The notes under the pieces were generated by a model. It ran no database searches and had not been told where the DNA came from. It worked only from the letters and a program-made list of their open reading frames with translations. The translations under genes were made by a program, and so were the position numbers. Below are positions 38,216 through 49,513 of a stretch of DNA of 64,000 nucleotides, one piece after another. The stretch comes from Chaetorhynchus papuensis (lineage: Eukaryota > Chordata > Aves > Passeriformes > Rhipiduridae): positions 434,001 through 498,000 of the forward strand of contig VWYX01000409.1 in NCBI GenBank assembly GCA_013396525.1. Reading direction: 5' to 3'. Position 1 is the stretch's first letter. Each line of letters starts with the position of its first letter.

Positions 38216-38859
38216 ATTACAGCTTGCTCAAACTGGGTGTTAATCAAGTGTTTTTAGTGAATTCACAGGTTGATGCTTGAGACTGAATGATGAGCTTTCA
38301 GGTTGCCTGATACCTTTATCTGACCAAATCCATGCAGACTCAGTCATGTGCAGAGGAACTTGGCGCGGCTGCCCTTTATCTGCCTTTTTATTTCTGGTGC
38401 AAGAGGATAGGAATGAGAGGAAGAGAACATATAAGGGTTCCCCACTGAGAATCAATTCTATAAATTATGTATTATGCAGACACTATTCTGCTGATGCTAG
38501 CCGATCCCCAGTTCTCACTTCCTTGTTTTTCGTTCTATAAATAGCTATGGCCAGGTTTTCAGTTGTAAAATGATGAGGACAAAGCTAGAAACCTTTTCCA
38601 TTTAGTAACCTCTGCCAAAGAAGAATAAGGTAATATTTTTCATAACTGTGATGTCCTCAGGGTTTTAACAATCTGGGAGTACAAGCAGCACTGTGTTGTT
38701 GATAAGATACTGGGAGTAAGAGTGGGAATAACCATGCTGAATATTAAAGAGGGAAATGTCCTATTTTCAGGATGATAAGTATAAAACTTGGTATTGCAAA
38801 TTTTCCTGTCATTTTTTTGTCTGTGTAGGACCACATTTGCTTTTTGTCTCTCCCTCTAG
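38216..38859. other. Intron 3' end before the transmembrane exon
   Basis: About 640 bp of unique-looking intron between the CR1 tail and the acceptor. The pyrimidine-rich tract TTTTTGTCTCTCCCTCTAG (38841-38859) ends it. Confidence 0.8.
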
Positions 38860-38985
38860 ATCCAAATGCTTTGGCTGGACAGACCGGACCTGACCACGCT
38901 CTTATAGGAGGAATAGTGGCTGTAGTTGTCTTTGTAACACTATGTTCTATAATTCTCCTTGGTCGATATCTGGCAAGACATAAAG
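38860..38985 (+). CDS. CADM2: CADM2 transmembrane exon (penultimate exon)
   Basis: This exon encodes the end of the extracellular stalk and the single membrane-spanning helix of cell adhesion molecule 2, a synaptic and axonal immunoglobulin-family adhesion protein of the nectin-like group. The translation begins PNALAGQTGPDHALIGG, continues with a hydrophobic helix (GGIVAVVVFVTLCSIILLG) and ends with the basic stop-transfer stretch RYLARHK. A pyrimidine-rich tract and AG at 38858-38859 form the acceptor, and GT at 38986-38987 the donor. The exon is 126 nt, with one codon base supplied by the previous exon and one left for the next, so both flanking introns are phase 1. From memory, human CADM2 has SIFLLG where this sequence has SIILLG. 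The identification rests on recognising the family sequence, supported by the matching next exon in phase 1578 bp downstream. Confidence 0.96.
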
Positions 38986-40563
38986 GTAGGACAATTGAGT
39001 GGAAGTTCAGTCACTTCTGGAAGCAAGGCATGATTTCACGTGGGAGTGCCATTCCCTTTCACCTTCCCCTCTCTTGCTAAATGATTCGAACAAAAAATCT
39101 TAGTTCTCAGTCCAGTTTCAAGTGAAGTCCCTGTGAATTTTAACCAGTTTTCCAGTGGGCTGGCTAAGGCAAAGGACGTGGAGTTAGTTAAATGCACGAG
39201 GTCATCTTATAAGTCAGTGATTTAGAGAGATCAAGGGGTAAGATTGGCCCTTGGTTTTGGCTCTTAACTCCTGATATTTGATTACATGTTCTCATCGTGC
39301 TCTCATAGTTTTAACTACCATATCAATTCAGCAGAATATATATGCAGTGAGTGAAGAAGCTTTTTCATTTTAATGGATTATGCTAATATTTTAAGTATAT
39401 ATTTAAAATATAATATTAGAAGCCGGTGGTGAGTTTTCACATCAGTTTATCAATGATCCCACTGGAATAAGGGGTTCATTCCTGGGGCTAGCTTTACTTT
39501 ATTGTGTGGTTTTACCTTAATAATTCTAGTCCCTTCATTTTCGGTCCCCTCTGCCACTAAAGATGACGAGAATGGAGTGACACTGACTTCTGACTTCTCT
39601 GTGGTTTCATTTGGACCTAGTTAGTTGCAAAATCATGCCTTGAGGTTTAACCTCTGTATGGCTTATAGATCTATTGCTAAAATTCAGTTGATTCCCTATC
39701 CACACCCCTCAAAAAAAAAAGAGAGGATGAGTGTTGGTATTAATTCAGTAAGTCTCATTTTAGATAGGATAATCACATACCTAGCAAACATAAATTGATA
39801 AAAACATCTTTTCAATTTGATTGGACTACATGGGAGAAAATCGGGATTTTTTTTAATGAGCCAGTGAAAGTGTGTGTCTTTTGTTTTACTTTCCTGAATG
39901 AACAGTTGTACATCTTATGCCAGCATAAGTAATGCTTTTCACGAAGGGAAATTTGACTGTTGTACAAATTTCTTTTTATTCATATCCAGAGCATAAAAAT
40001 AGCTGTGAGAGTATAAAGTGAGTTGGTTCAGTTAATAAAACTGCCTCAATTTCATAACTCTTGGAACCTACTGTGATACGATTCTGTAAAATTAAAGCAT
40101 AGATACGATCAAGAAAAAACAGAAATACAAATGATCAGTGGCCATTAAAAAAAAAAAAAAGCACGTTTATGAATATCTAAGTTTTTAAAATTGCTTTGTT
40201 TTTGATGGATAGCTATTTCATGAAATAACCAAGATTTTATCACTTATTCTATAACTGAAAAATATATTGCATATTACTGCAGTTAGATAAAGTGGAGTTC
40301 TTCTCAAATATTTATTTAATTTGTTGTGGATCTACTAGGGTTTGTATATGTGCCTTTATCAGTATAAGTATCAGTGTTCATATTTCTTCAGCAAATTAGA
40401 AAGCTGAGCACACCTTTATGACGTATACTAAAAACCATGCCAAAATATTTTTCACTCATTAAAAAATTGGAGCAGTGTTGGAAATGTACTTCCTATAATG
40501 AAGAGTATAAAACCCTAATCTTTCTTCTTTTTTTTTCCTTTTCTCTTGTACTGATTCCTACAG
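38986..40563 (+). other. CADM2: CADM2 last intron
   Basis: This 1578-bp GT-AG phase 1 intron separates the transmembrane exon from the tail exon. It is AT-rich and holds no recognised repeat family. It contains a 14-A run at 40147-40160 and an AT hairpin (ATATTTTAA at 39386-39394 against TTAAAATAT at 39403-39411). Reading through the donor adds 31 codons before a stop at 39078-39080, so retention would truncate the tail and lose the 4.1-binding and PDZ motifs. Confidence 0.93.
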
Positions 40564-40682
40564 GAACATATTTAACAAACGAAGCAAAAGGAGCTGAAGA
40601 CGCACCTGATGCCGACACAGCCATTATCAATGCAGAAGGCAGCCAAGTCAATGCAGAGGAGAAAAAAGAGTATTTCATTTAG
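40564..40682 (+). CDS. CADM2: CADM2 last coding exon: cytoplasmic tail and stop
   Basis: This exon completes the split glycine codon and encodes 38 further residues of the cytoplasmic tail, followed by TAG at 40680-40682. The tail begins TYLTNEAKGAEDAPDADTA and ends AEEKKEYFI. In the SynCAM/Necl family the membrane-proximal GTYLTNEAKG segment binds protein 4.1-type FERM proteins, and the C-terminal EYFI is a class II PDZ ligand that recruits scaffolds such as CASK and syntenin. Both motifs are intact. The acceptor is AG at 40562-40563 after a long pyrimidine tract from about 40517, and a possible branch point CTAAT lies near 40515. Phase 1 matches the upstream donor exactly. The complete tail after the helix is 46 residues, as expected for the family. 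I see no frameshift or premature stop. Confidence 0.97.
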
Positions 40683-41566
40683 ATGCAGAGCTAGAATCTT
40701 GGAGTTTTACTTATCAGGCTGACTGCTGGAGAAAACTGGCTATCATTTCTCAGAATTCATTTCTGCCATCTTCTGCTATCTTTATTAACTCACATACTGC
40801 TATAAGTAGCCAGTTTATGCCAGCAATCAGCTGTTGACATCATCATTCTATAATTACAGTATCATGTGTAAAACAGGACATTTCTTATTGCCTAAAAATC
40901 ATATCCACTGCTCTCTTAACATACAGTGCTTGAATATACAGCCTTAACAATGTTAATCATCATCCTAATCCAAGTTTTCTACATATTTAAGTGTTACGCA
41001 GCTTTCTTTTCCGGTTTTCTTTTATCATGTCCCTACTAGTATGTCATAGAACAAAATTCATAACAAGTACTATTAGGTAAGGTCCTAATTTACTTACAGA
41101 AAATGTTAAGTCTAAGATTAGAGGTTTACAAAGAATATTTTGTACCTGTCTATCTATAATTCAAAAAGCAACTTGTTTTTGAAACATACGCCCTTGGAAA
41201 CACAAACTGAAAATCTGTTTAGTATAGTTTCCTGTATGCTCGTGTTTGGTAGAAAAAAAGATCAGCCCAGTGAATTTTTTTGTTTTGTTTTGCTTTGTTT
41301 TGTTATGATTTAAATGGTACCTTGACAACTGTGCCATGTTTCAGTGGTGAAAACATGATGGGTAGCTATACAGATTCTGCAAAGTTAGGTAATAGAGCTT
41401 CTTTTGAAACAACTTGTCCTGCTCTTTTACTCACTTTTGGGATCACAATGATTAGAGAACTTTCGGAGTAATTTATGTTTTTATAATTTATTTGCTAAAC
41501 ATGAACTCACCTGCCTACTCAAATTTGATGTATTCATGGGGCACAATTGCAAGGCATTTTAGTATC

Positions 41567-41574
41567 TGTATATA
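41567..41574 (+). promoter_or_regulatory. Pumilio-type element TGTATATA in the 3' UTR
   Basis: The exact consensus TGTANATA (here TGTATATA) lies 9 nt upstream of the AATAAA at 41583. Pumilio proteins bind such sites in neuronal mRNAs and regulate translation and decay. An 8-mer in AT-rich sequence can also occur by chance. Confidence 0.3.
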
Positions 41575-41582
41575 GTGCATAT

Positions 41583-41588
41583 AATAAA
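41583..41588 (+). terminator. CADM2: Candidate proximal poly(A) signal AATAAA
   Basis: This canonical hexamer lies 0.9 kb after the CADM2 stop and is followed within 50 nt by T-rich sequence (ACTTTATTTG, then CAACTTTTTTGG) that could act as the downstream element. It could give a short 3' UTR isoform. The motif is certain; its use is inferred. Confidence 0.4.
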
Positions 41589-41979
41589 TTCAGTTAAACT
41601 TTATTTGATACATATTCAACTTTTTTGGCAGTAGCTAAGTCAAGTCACAAGTAAGCATTTTCTAATGTCCATTATACCCCTTTAGATATGACTCAAATCA
41701 ATATTCTGAGTAGATAACATGTGTTAGTATTTTTTTGTCTGTATGTCCTAGCACTGTTCAGCAGCAAACTTTTCTAGTTCTTGTTAATTTTCTCTTTGTT
41801 ATACAATGGAAGCACAATGTTATATGGAAAGGTAGTTTTAAGCTAACAACCAGTGCACAGCCTCAGGTTTTAAATTACAACCACATTTGATTACTATCCT
41901 TAAAAAGTACTATTGAGTTGCAAAAATTCTCAGTTTTTAATTTGGCAGTTCCAGAGCTGCTTCTCTATGTTGGTTTGCC

Positions 41980-42054
41980 AAAAGGAAAAAAAAACCTAAA
42001 AAAAAAAAAAAAGAAAAAAAAAGAAAAAAGGAAAAAAAAAAGAAAAAATAGAAG
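41980..42054 (+). repeat. A-rich polypurine tract in the 3' UTR
   Basis: This is a run of A with scattered G and one CCT interruption, about 70 bp long. It could prime internally in oligo-dT cDNA and give false 3' ends. Confidence 0.9.
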
Positions 42055-43991
42055 TGTTAAAACAAAAGATATATGTTTTGTGTATACAGTAAATGGACTA
42101 ATTCTTTATATTAAATTCCTGTCTATGCATTTTGTGAGGTACAAACTTATGTCACCGTGAATGATAGAGAATTCCTGCCATGCTTTTAGCTCCACAGTGA
42201 AAGTCTCTGTTTGGATTATTTCTGGAATTTTTTTTGTGTAATTGACAGCTGAAAAATCACATGCTCTTAAATATGACAACAAAACACTGTAAGCCCATTG
42301 GCTTATTTCCTCTTCCAATGAAAAGAAAAGGTTGCCATAACAGGTCTTGGAAATGATTCTACACTGGAGAACGCAAGTCAGTCTAGTTGGAGCTCGCTCT
42401 GCTCCTGTGTTTTGCACCTTTGACAAAAGAAGTATTTCTCTCTGGTTGATGTATTTGTGAAGCATAAAAGCATGATGGTCTGCTGTAAAGGACTTTCTCC
42501 TGGGATTTTATTTTTGTGTGGGGAAGGGAGAATTTGGAGTACGACATCATGTGGTATGGTAAAATGGAAGATAAAGGTGCTGTGACAGATTATTTATCAG
42601 AAGAATATAAACCTTTTAAGGACAATATTAGAGTATTTTAATTGTTTTTGTTGAAGCATTTATCTTGTTAATTTCTAAGAAAAAAGGGTGACGTCAATCA
42701 AAGCAGCACTTTTTTTCAAAATATACAGACATAAATAATATGATGTGGTTGAGTGTTAACATAATAAATCATATACAGTATGACATTTTAAAGAAATAAG
42801 TCTGCATTGATGTGATTGCATGCTTGTTTTTACAGTTCACTCCATACCCATCTGTGGAAAAATGCAATAATATGTTAATATAATATGGTAGTTTGAGAGA
42901 ACCAGGTAGGTGCTACTAGACACATTGAAAACTAGTATAGGTTTACAAGATATTCATGTCTTTTAAAACATACACATGTAAAAGGCTGGCAAAGAAAGTC
43001 ATTCAGTTTAATACCAAAAATATGGGTTCTTGTCACAGCAGTAAGTTACATTAGCTGTAGTACAGTATTAAAGTTTTATTTCAGGACCTGGGGCCCAGTT
43101 CAACTAAGCTTTTAAGCACATAGTCAGCTTCAGGCGTCAGAGAGGTTCCCTTGGAGTATAAGGCACTGTTCATATGCTTAAAAACTAAGTGCTTCCCTGG
43201 ATGAGGGCCTTATTTGCTCGAGTGGAATTCCCCACCAGCGTGGTGTTTACGCCTTTCTTCATTCTTCCTAACCCCAGCTCGCTTGAATAGTAGGGTTGTT
43301 ACTTGAACCATTACCCAGCCAAGGTCAGGTAGGACCTTCAAAAGCAGCATTGGCCTTGTGGTGACCATTTCAAACCATATTCTCCAGTTGCATAGAAACA
43401 GCATTTCAACTTGGCAAAAAACCAGATATAAATTGTACTGTTAAAATAGGGATTTTTTTTTTTTTTTCATTGGCTTTCGATTAAAACTCCTCACATGGGC
43501 TCATTTTTAACCCATTTGATCTTCCATTGTCTTGCACCTGGTGGTGTCCCTTGCAGGTGTGAAAAGCCCCACACAGAGCGTTCTGCCTGGATAGCACTTT
43601 GCAGGCCTGTCTGGTCTTCACGGGTTCAAATTTCTACACTGGGTGTAAAGAGGCATTCCCTCTTTTTTTTCTAAGCAGAGTCATGGCTCAGCACTAATGA
43701 CATTAAGTAGGCTAAAAGCCAGTTGTCCATTCCCTTTGCCCAAGTTCCCATTCTGGAACAAAAAAAATAGTTTTTATTATGGTGCGAGGTACCTAGCGTG
43801 TGTGTAAAATGGAGGCTCTGAATGGGAACCACCTTCGCTAAAATGTGTGTGACATCCTCTTCCTCACTCACTTGCAGAGTAGTTTTCTCCAGACCAGGTA
43901 GCTAGTTTCTGCCAGTGTACTGTTTACAGTGTCGATTGCTGATTCTTTTTAAACTTTTTGATGTAGACTTTTTTTTTTTTTTTTTTTTTTT

Positions 43992-44306
43992 NNNNNNNNN
44001 NNNNNNNNNNNNNNNNNNNNNNNNNNNNNNNNNNNNNNNNNNNNNNNNNNNNNNNNNNNNNNNNNNNNNNNNNNNNNNNNNNNNNNNNNNNNNNNNNNNN
44101 NNNNNNNNNNNNNNNNNNNNNNNNNNNNNNNNNNNNNNNNNNNNNNNNNNNNNNNNNNNNNNNNNNNNNNNNNNNNNNNNNNNNNNNNNNNNNNNNNNNN
44201 NNNNNNNNNNNNNNNNNNNNNNNNNNNNNNNNNNNNNNNNNNNNNNNNNNNNNNNNNNNNNNNNNNNNNNNNNNNNNNNNNNNNNNNNNNNNNNNNNNNN
44301 NNNNNN
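43992..44306. other. Assembly gap (315 N)
   Basis: There are 315 N, starting directly after a 23-T run (43969-43991), inside the probable CADM2 3' UTR. The homopolymer probably caused the break. Part of the UTR is therefore unseen. Confidence 0.99.
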
Positions 44307-44751
44307 AGCTATTTCAATGAAAAGAAAGGACAGAATCATCTGTAATTATGTAATTCATGATTGTAACAGCACTGAAGTTACCATGTACGCACATGTACAG
44401 TAGCTCTTTGAACAGTTACAGTGTAGTTACATGTAATTCCCTGTAACATAGCAGTTCTAGTGTAATTTAGTGCCACTTATTGTAAAGTGTTACCAAAAGG
44501 AAAATGGACTTCTTACCTTTAGAATTCCATTCGAATTAAAGGTAAGTTTGTTAAATTAGCATCATTAAATCCAATAATTGCGTTTCTTAATTAAGGAGGT
44601 GATTTAAAACTTTCATGTTCACACTGCAGCTTCCCCCACCGCTTGCCCAGACTCCTCCAAATGTCTAATCTCTGCACTCCTAGGAACTGGTAATCTGTGA
44701 TGAACATACCAAAAATCCCAGCTACTCCAACTCTAATTGAACAAGCTGTCT

Positions 44752-44757
44752 AATAAA
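44752..44757 (+). terminator. CADM2: Candidate internal poly(A) signal AATAAA
   Basis: The hexamer is followed by GTTGAGTAATGCTTTTTATT about 25 nt downstream, a plausible GT/T-rich element. It would give a 3' UTR of about 4.1 kb. Four further hexamers without special support lie at 42763, 46025, 47728 and 48194. Confidence 0.35.
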
Positions 44758-45325
44758 GAAAAGCAGCAACAACAAAAACGTTGAGTAATGCTTTTTATTA
44801 AGTGGCACAAAGTACACACTAAAAACTATGCAAAAATATAGGTAAATACAGTGTACTTACATGTAAGTATCTTGTACTTGCTGTGTATGGATATTGGAAA
44901 ACCATGTAATTATAATATGCATTTTGATTATTTCAAGCAGGGGGTGACCCGTAACAGTCACAATGGGAAAGTGGAAGGTACATATACAAGCAGTGGATAT
45001 CCTAATGCAATATGTGTAATTCCTCTACCTGCAATGACAACTAATTTTTAAAATGCTTATACTGCTCCTCATTCTCGCCAGCTTTGCTTTCCATTTCTTG
45101 GAGCACCATTAAATACCCCTGAAACACCTTTAGGCAAAGTAAGACACTGACTCCTCTAATGGCTTTGCTGCCAGCACTCTGAATGTCTGGCAACACTGTT
45201 CTGTAATCTTTTTTCTGGCTCAACAGCACAAGTTTCATCTTTTTTTCTGTCCTCAAGGGAGCCTAGTATGTTAAGATGCTGAAATATGCTGCCATATGCC
45301 CTGGTATTTTTAGCATGAACAACAG

Positions 45326-45341
45326 AGAGAGAGAGAGAGCT
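45326..45341 (+). repeat. (GA)n dinucleotide tract
   Basis: This is a short GA microsatellite inside the probable 3' UTR. Confidence 0.8.
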
Positions 45342-48193
45342 GCATTCTTCTGACCCCTATTTTGCTGAATCACCTCACCTGGAATTTCCACTACTTGCTC
45401 AGTAACGCCAGGTAATCTTAAATTGTAAGTACAAAATGCTTCCATTACAGTACAGAGGATGCCTTTAATGATAAAGCTAATGTTTTTGTAAACATGAAGT
45501 TTTGTATTATAGATCTTTTTATTTCTTGCCTCTTTTCCATCCTGCCCTTCCAGAAGAAATGCACCAAAAGACAGATAACATAGAATAGCAAAAGAAGACA
45601 AGAATTTTGTAAGCCTTCTTGTGGTTGCCATTGCTGTCACCTTCCTTTGTGTCCTGTGTAATAGGCAAACAAATGTATTTAGCAACTGCCATTAGCATCA
45701 TTCCACACTATACTATTCCTAGAATATGACATCTACCTCTTAGTCTAAATACTAGCTATGAGATATTTGTATGCATTTTAAATACTATTGAAATTTTGCT
45801 TTAGTCTTGAAATGAGATTACTTTATTTTTTTTTTCCTGTTACAAATAGGTAGAAGTGTTGCCTGGGTTCGTAATTCTTGCCCTGTTCTTATTCATTTTG
45901 GTGTAGTTTTAGCTTCTAACAGGGCATAAGGACACAGCCTCAGCTGGTATAAATCAGCTTCACTCTGTTGCCTTAAACGTGGGCCAATTTACACTGGCTG
46001 GGGATTCATCCCAAACAGCTTAAAAATAAACTGCTATAACACATCAATATTTAGTCAGCTCTACATAATGATGTGCAATCCAACTGCAACACAGTTCTTC
46101 CTAGTAAGGCGTGCACGTACGAAGAGAAACTTTAAAAAGCACATGCAAGCTTTTGAATTAAATATGCAATATCAATACTGTTGAGATATCCTGACTTGTC
46201 TCCTACTTAGTTAAACATAATATTGCCAGGGCATGTTTACATTAAAAACACTCAATGCATGGGGAGCAGAGAAGGACTATTGTAAACAGCAGGAGAAAAT
46301 TAAAGTAATAGAGAAGCCTCTGATGTCAACAGAACAGAGTAGAAACTCTTTGGAGAGTAGGACTTCCTACAGGGTTTTTCAGGGTGGACCTAGGGCCTCT
46401 AAAACACATGGGAGTTGTTGACTTGGCATTAATAGAAGCTAGCACAGCTCCTTCTTGCTATCGAGGAATCTTACCCAGCACTCTGCACTTCTTTTAACTC
46501 AGGAGAAAATAAGGGTACAAACATGGTTGAACAGCACACTTCTGTATCACTCCACATCCTCAGGATGCTCCAAGCCTTGTGCGCTTCCAGCAGCCCTTAT
46601 GGGAATTCTTCCAGCATCTAGGAATCATCCTGTCGCCGAGCTGTGTTCATTTTCTTCAGCAATGTTTAATGTACTCACAATCAGACAGAAGGTATGAAGC
46701 CAATTTGATGGGTCTACAGTTCTGGGGGCTTCCAGAGCCTTGCAGTAGATGGGAAAAAAAAAAAATTTAAAAAAAAAAATTCTTCATGGCTTCTGTGTTT
46801 ACTGTAGGTCTGCCCTCCACGTCCTGTGTCTTATGTCATTTATTCTCTGCTGGGCTAAAAGCAGCAGTCTAATTGGAAAGGAGGTAGGAAAAGTATCTCC
46901 TCTAAAAGGTTCTAGTCTGTGCTAGTATTAAAGAAAAGTTCAAGGGTTTTTGTTTCTTCACTTTTTTAAGATTTCAGGTGCAAAGCCAAGCCTGTTGGGG
47001 TCAGCACTTTAGCACTTTGCCTGTGTTCAGGGTCAAGCCAGCAGTATTTCATGTGTGAGCTCTCATCTCATGTTTCAGCACAAAGTACAGACAGCCTTAG
47101 CCTGCCCTTATGCATAGTGCTGAAAATCACCAGTGCTGTTTTCTTCTAAACATCCTAATTTTCTCAGTCTTGTTCTAAAATGAAATACTGAAGGGTTTTT
47201 ATAATAGGTTTAAAGGGAAGGGTTTTAAAGTAATAGCTTGTAAAGAAAATCCTAAGGATGATCATCAACTCTTTATGTTGATTGTGAAGAGGAGGGTAGT
47301 CTTTAATTGCCAGGCTGGTTTCTTTATAGTTTCCTCTTTCTCTCCTTTCTATGCATATCGAGCAATGCTAGTAAATATGCAGTTGCACATGTCCTTTTTC
47401 AGTGAATGCACATTTGCTTATACCCCTATATAGCTTTCGTAGAAATATGCAAATGTAACCTACAGTCATCTGCTTCTGCCAAAACAGTGAGCCAAGAGAG
47501 TGAACTCCTGGATTACTGGGTTCATATATGTCCTGCTTCCATCAAAACTGAGTACAGTACGCCTATTGATTTCAAAAGAACAAGGCTCAAGTCCTTAATG
47601 CACATGTTTGAGTTGCTATTTAGCTCTTTTTCAAAAGAATTATAAAGCAATCCTTGTGCATCCTTTACTTTTAGCCCAGATATTTTATAACTACAAAACC
47701 CCTTCAGTTCAGCAGGAAGTTTCCTAGAATAAATAATAAGGCATAATTTGTGAAGGGACTGTAACAACTTCATCTATTCATGGTCAGTGTAAGTGTGTTC
47801 TCCTAGGAGCTCTGGTGTACTTTGCTCTTACACTGGCAATTTATGGCCCTGAGAAGGATATATTTGAATGGTTCAGAAATACAACCACTAACCTGAAAAA
47901 AAAAAAAAAAATCCATGGGAATTAAACATATTGCACTGATGATAAGACACATCGATTTCATTTTATTTCCTCATTAGTAACTTCAAGCAGACAAAATGCA
48001 TATTGTAATGTTGGGTACATGACACTTGCATGTTGCTATGCCTATATACTTACAAAGTATTCAATGTGTACTTGGTGGCGCTTAAAAATGTCATGTACAA
48101 TTCTTCTAAACATTCTTACAGGGTTCCCATTTGCACTTCATCTTTCAGAAAAGTCTTGTCAGAAAATTGTCTGATGAATATTATTGAAAAAAA

Positions 48194-48199
48194 AATAAA
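48194..48199 (+). terminator. CADM2: Candidate distal poly(A) signal AATAAA
   Basis: This is the last AATAAA before the sequence character changes. It sits in an A-rich stretch and is followed by TTTCAATTTTAG and GTTATCTGTTGG, a T- and GT-rich downstream region. I take it as the likely distal end of CADM2. The position agrees with a 7-8 kb 3' UTR but is not proven. Confidence 0.4.
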
Positions 48200-49087
48200 A
48201 TTTCAATTTTAGTTATCTGTTGGACATTTCTGAATTGTCTATTCATTTTATATATTACCTGGTGCTTGCCAGTTTGGCAGTGGAGTTGATTTAGACCAGT
48301 GGCTGTACACACAGAGTGTTCACTGAGCAGATTTTGCTGTTTCCAGTAGAATTGCTGCAGTCATATTCTTCTTGAAATATTAATTCTGAGATTCTAAACA
48401 GTAATCCAAGGAAATAATCTGTGAGACAGAATTGCGAACTCTATTCTTTGATTTGATGTTTATATGCTGTTTATTGTGCATTGCTTTATAGTTTCTTCTG
48501 ACTGACAAAGTAAGAGCTGTTGGATGCCGTCCTCACTGTAGGAGAAATTTATCCTTATGAAGAGGTCAAGTGATGAGAAAGCATTTAAGCCTGTGGGACT
48601 TAAATGGTGGATTAGCCCTCTTGAAGGAGCTGTAGAATTCATGCAAGGTTTTCTGCACCACTTATCATGTTTGAGTTGATGTTGTAAAGGGCAAGAAGGC
48701 CACCAGTCTCAAAGGGAGAGGGACAAATGTCAGAGGGAAGAGGAAATTCTGAGTGTGTCTGTGTTTATGAAAAAGAAACCAGTCCCAGATTGGTGCCCCT
48801 GTGCAGAGGATTTACAGTGCTCTTGTACGTCTCTGGTGGCAGAATTTTCCTGTGACCTAAACTAAGCACACACTGGACAAATGTGGAGTCCTGTTGGATT
48901 CAGTGGATTTGTTCTTATCTTTATTGCTTCTTTTTGCTAACCAAAATATGTCCTTTTCACCAGTTTTTAAAGTGCAGTAAGAAGCTTTTTAAATATATCA
49001 ACAGTGCAGATTTTCACATTATCCTCAGCCACGTGGCCATGATTTCTAGGGCAATGTATGCTGGAAATCTACAGTGTACCCAAGAAA

Positions 49088-49175
49088 AATGACACAATCC
49101 AGAGAATGACACAGTCCAGCAAATGATGCAATCCATTAATAGTTTAATAGCTTAATAGTTTAATAGATTAATAGT
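49088..49175 (+). repeat. Compound minisatellite (17-bp x3 then 8-bp x5)
   Basis: Three 17-bp units that begin AATGACACAATCC (49088, 49105, 49122) run directly into five 8-bp units TTAATAGN (49136-49175; last bases T, C, T, A, T). The second array overlaps the end of the third 17-bp unit by about 3 bases. Confidence 0.88.
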
Positions 49176-49455
49176 TTTCTGCATTCAAGCTGTAATTAGT
49201 ACTGTCCTGCTTTCTGGCACCAGCCAAAAATTTACCCAGAGGTAACTGCACTTTGCTCTGTGCCTTTCCCTGGCTGAGAGTAGATTCTTACAGTTATCAC
49301 TCTAACATGGTGTGTCCCTCACATGGTTCCCTTATAAAAAAAGAGTCCTAAATCTGTAAATGCTGCTAACAGACTTTTTTCATCAGCAGCCAATAAAATA
49401 CCTGCCTTCTTTCCTACTTTCTGTAGTAATAAATGATGAGAGTCCCTTTTTCTGT

Positions 49456-49513
49456 GGGTTTTTGGTTTGGTTTGGTTTGGTTGGTGTTTGGTTTGGTTGG
49501 TTTTTGGTTTGGG
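49456..49513 (+). repeat. (TTTGG)n / (TTGGT)n low-complexity tract
   Basis: This is an imperfect G/T pentamer array built on TTTGG. The ORFs crossing it on both strands are by-products of the repeat. Confidence 0.9.

Larger units (their letters stand above)
1..38859 (+). other. CADM2: CADM2 intron upstream of the transmembrane exon (3' part)
   Basis: No coding exon of CADM2 or of any other gene was recognised before 38860, so this stretch is read as the 3' part of one large intron. CADM2 is known for very large introns. The Ig-domain exons (cysteine-containing IgV and IgC2 strands) and the threonine-rich stalk exon were looked for by eye in all + strand frames and not seen. A short alternative exon of fewer than about 40 codons could have been missed. 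The intron carries CR1 and older LINE fragments, one solo LTR and a 500-N gap, which are listed separately. Confidence 0.8.
40683..48220 (+). other. CADM2: Probable long 3' UTR of CADM2
   Basis: The region after the stop is AT-rich, has no recognised CR1 or LTR, and carries AATAAA hexamers at 41583, 42763, 44752, 46025, 47728 and 48194. CADM2 transcripts in mammals are known to have a multi-kilobase 3' UTR, and a 7.5-kb UTR ending after the 48194 signal fits that. The true end is inferred, since no transcript data are available here. The stretch includes an A-rich tract near 42.0 kb, a 315-N gap, and a TGTATATA Pumilio-type motif. ORFs inside it, including 140 codons on the - strand at 45263-45685, look like chance ORFs. 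Confidence 0.55.

Noticed and set aside
41918..42160. Lysine-rich 80-codon ORF
   Set aside because: The lysines come from the A-rich tract in the 3' UTR.
43902..44403. ORFs of 145-162 codons on both strands
   Set aside because: They are made of the 315-N gap and the poly(T)/poly(A) run.
45263..45685. 140-codon - strand ORF in the probable 3' UTR
   Set aside because: Antisense, no recognisable domain, overlaps a GA microsatellite and another short ORF.
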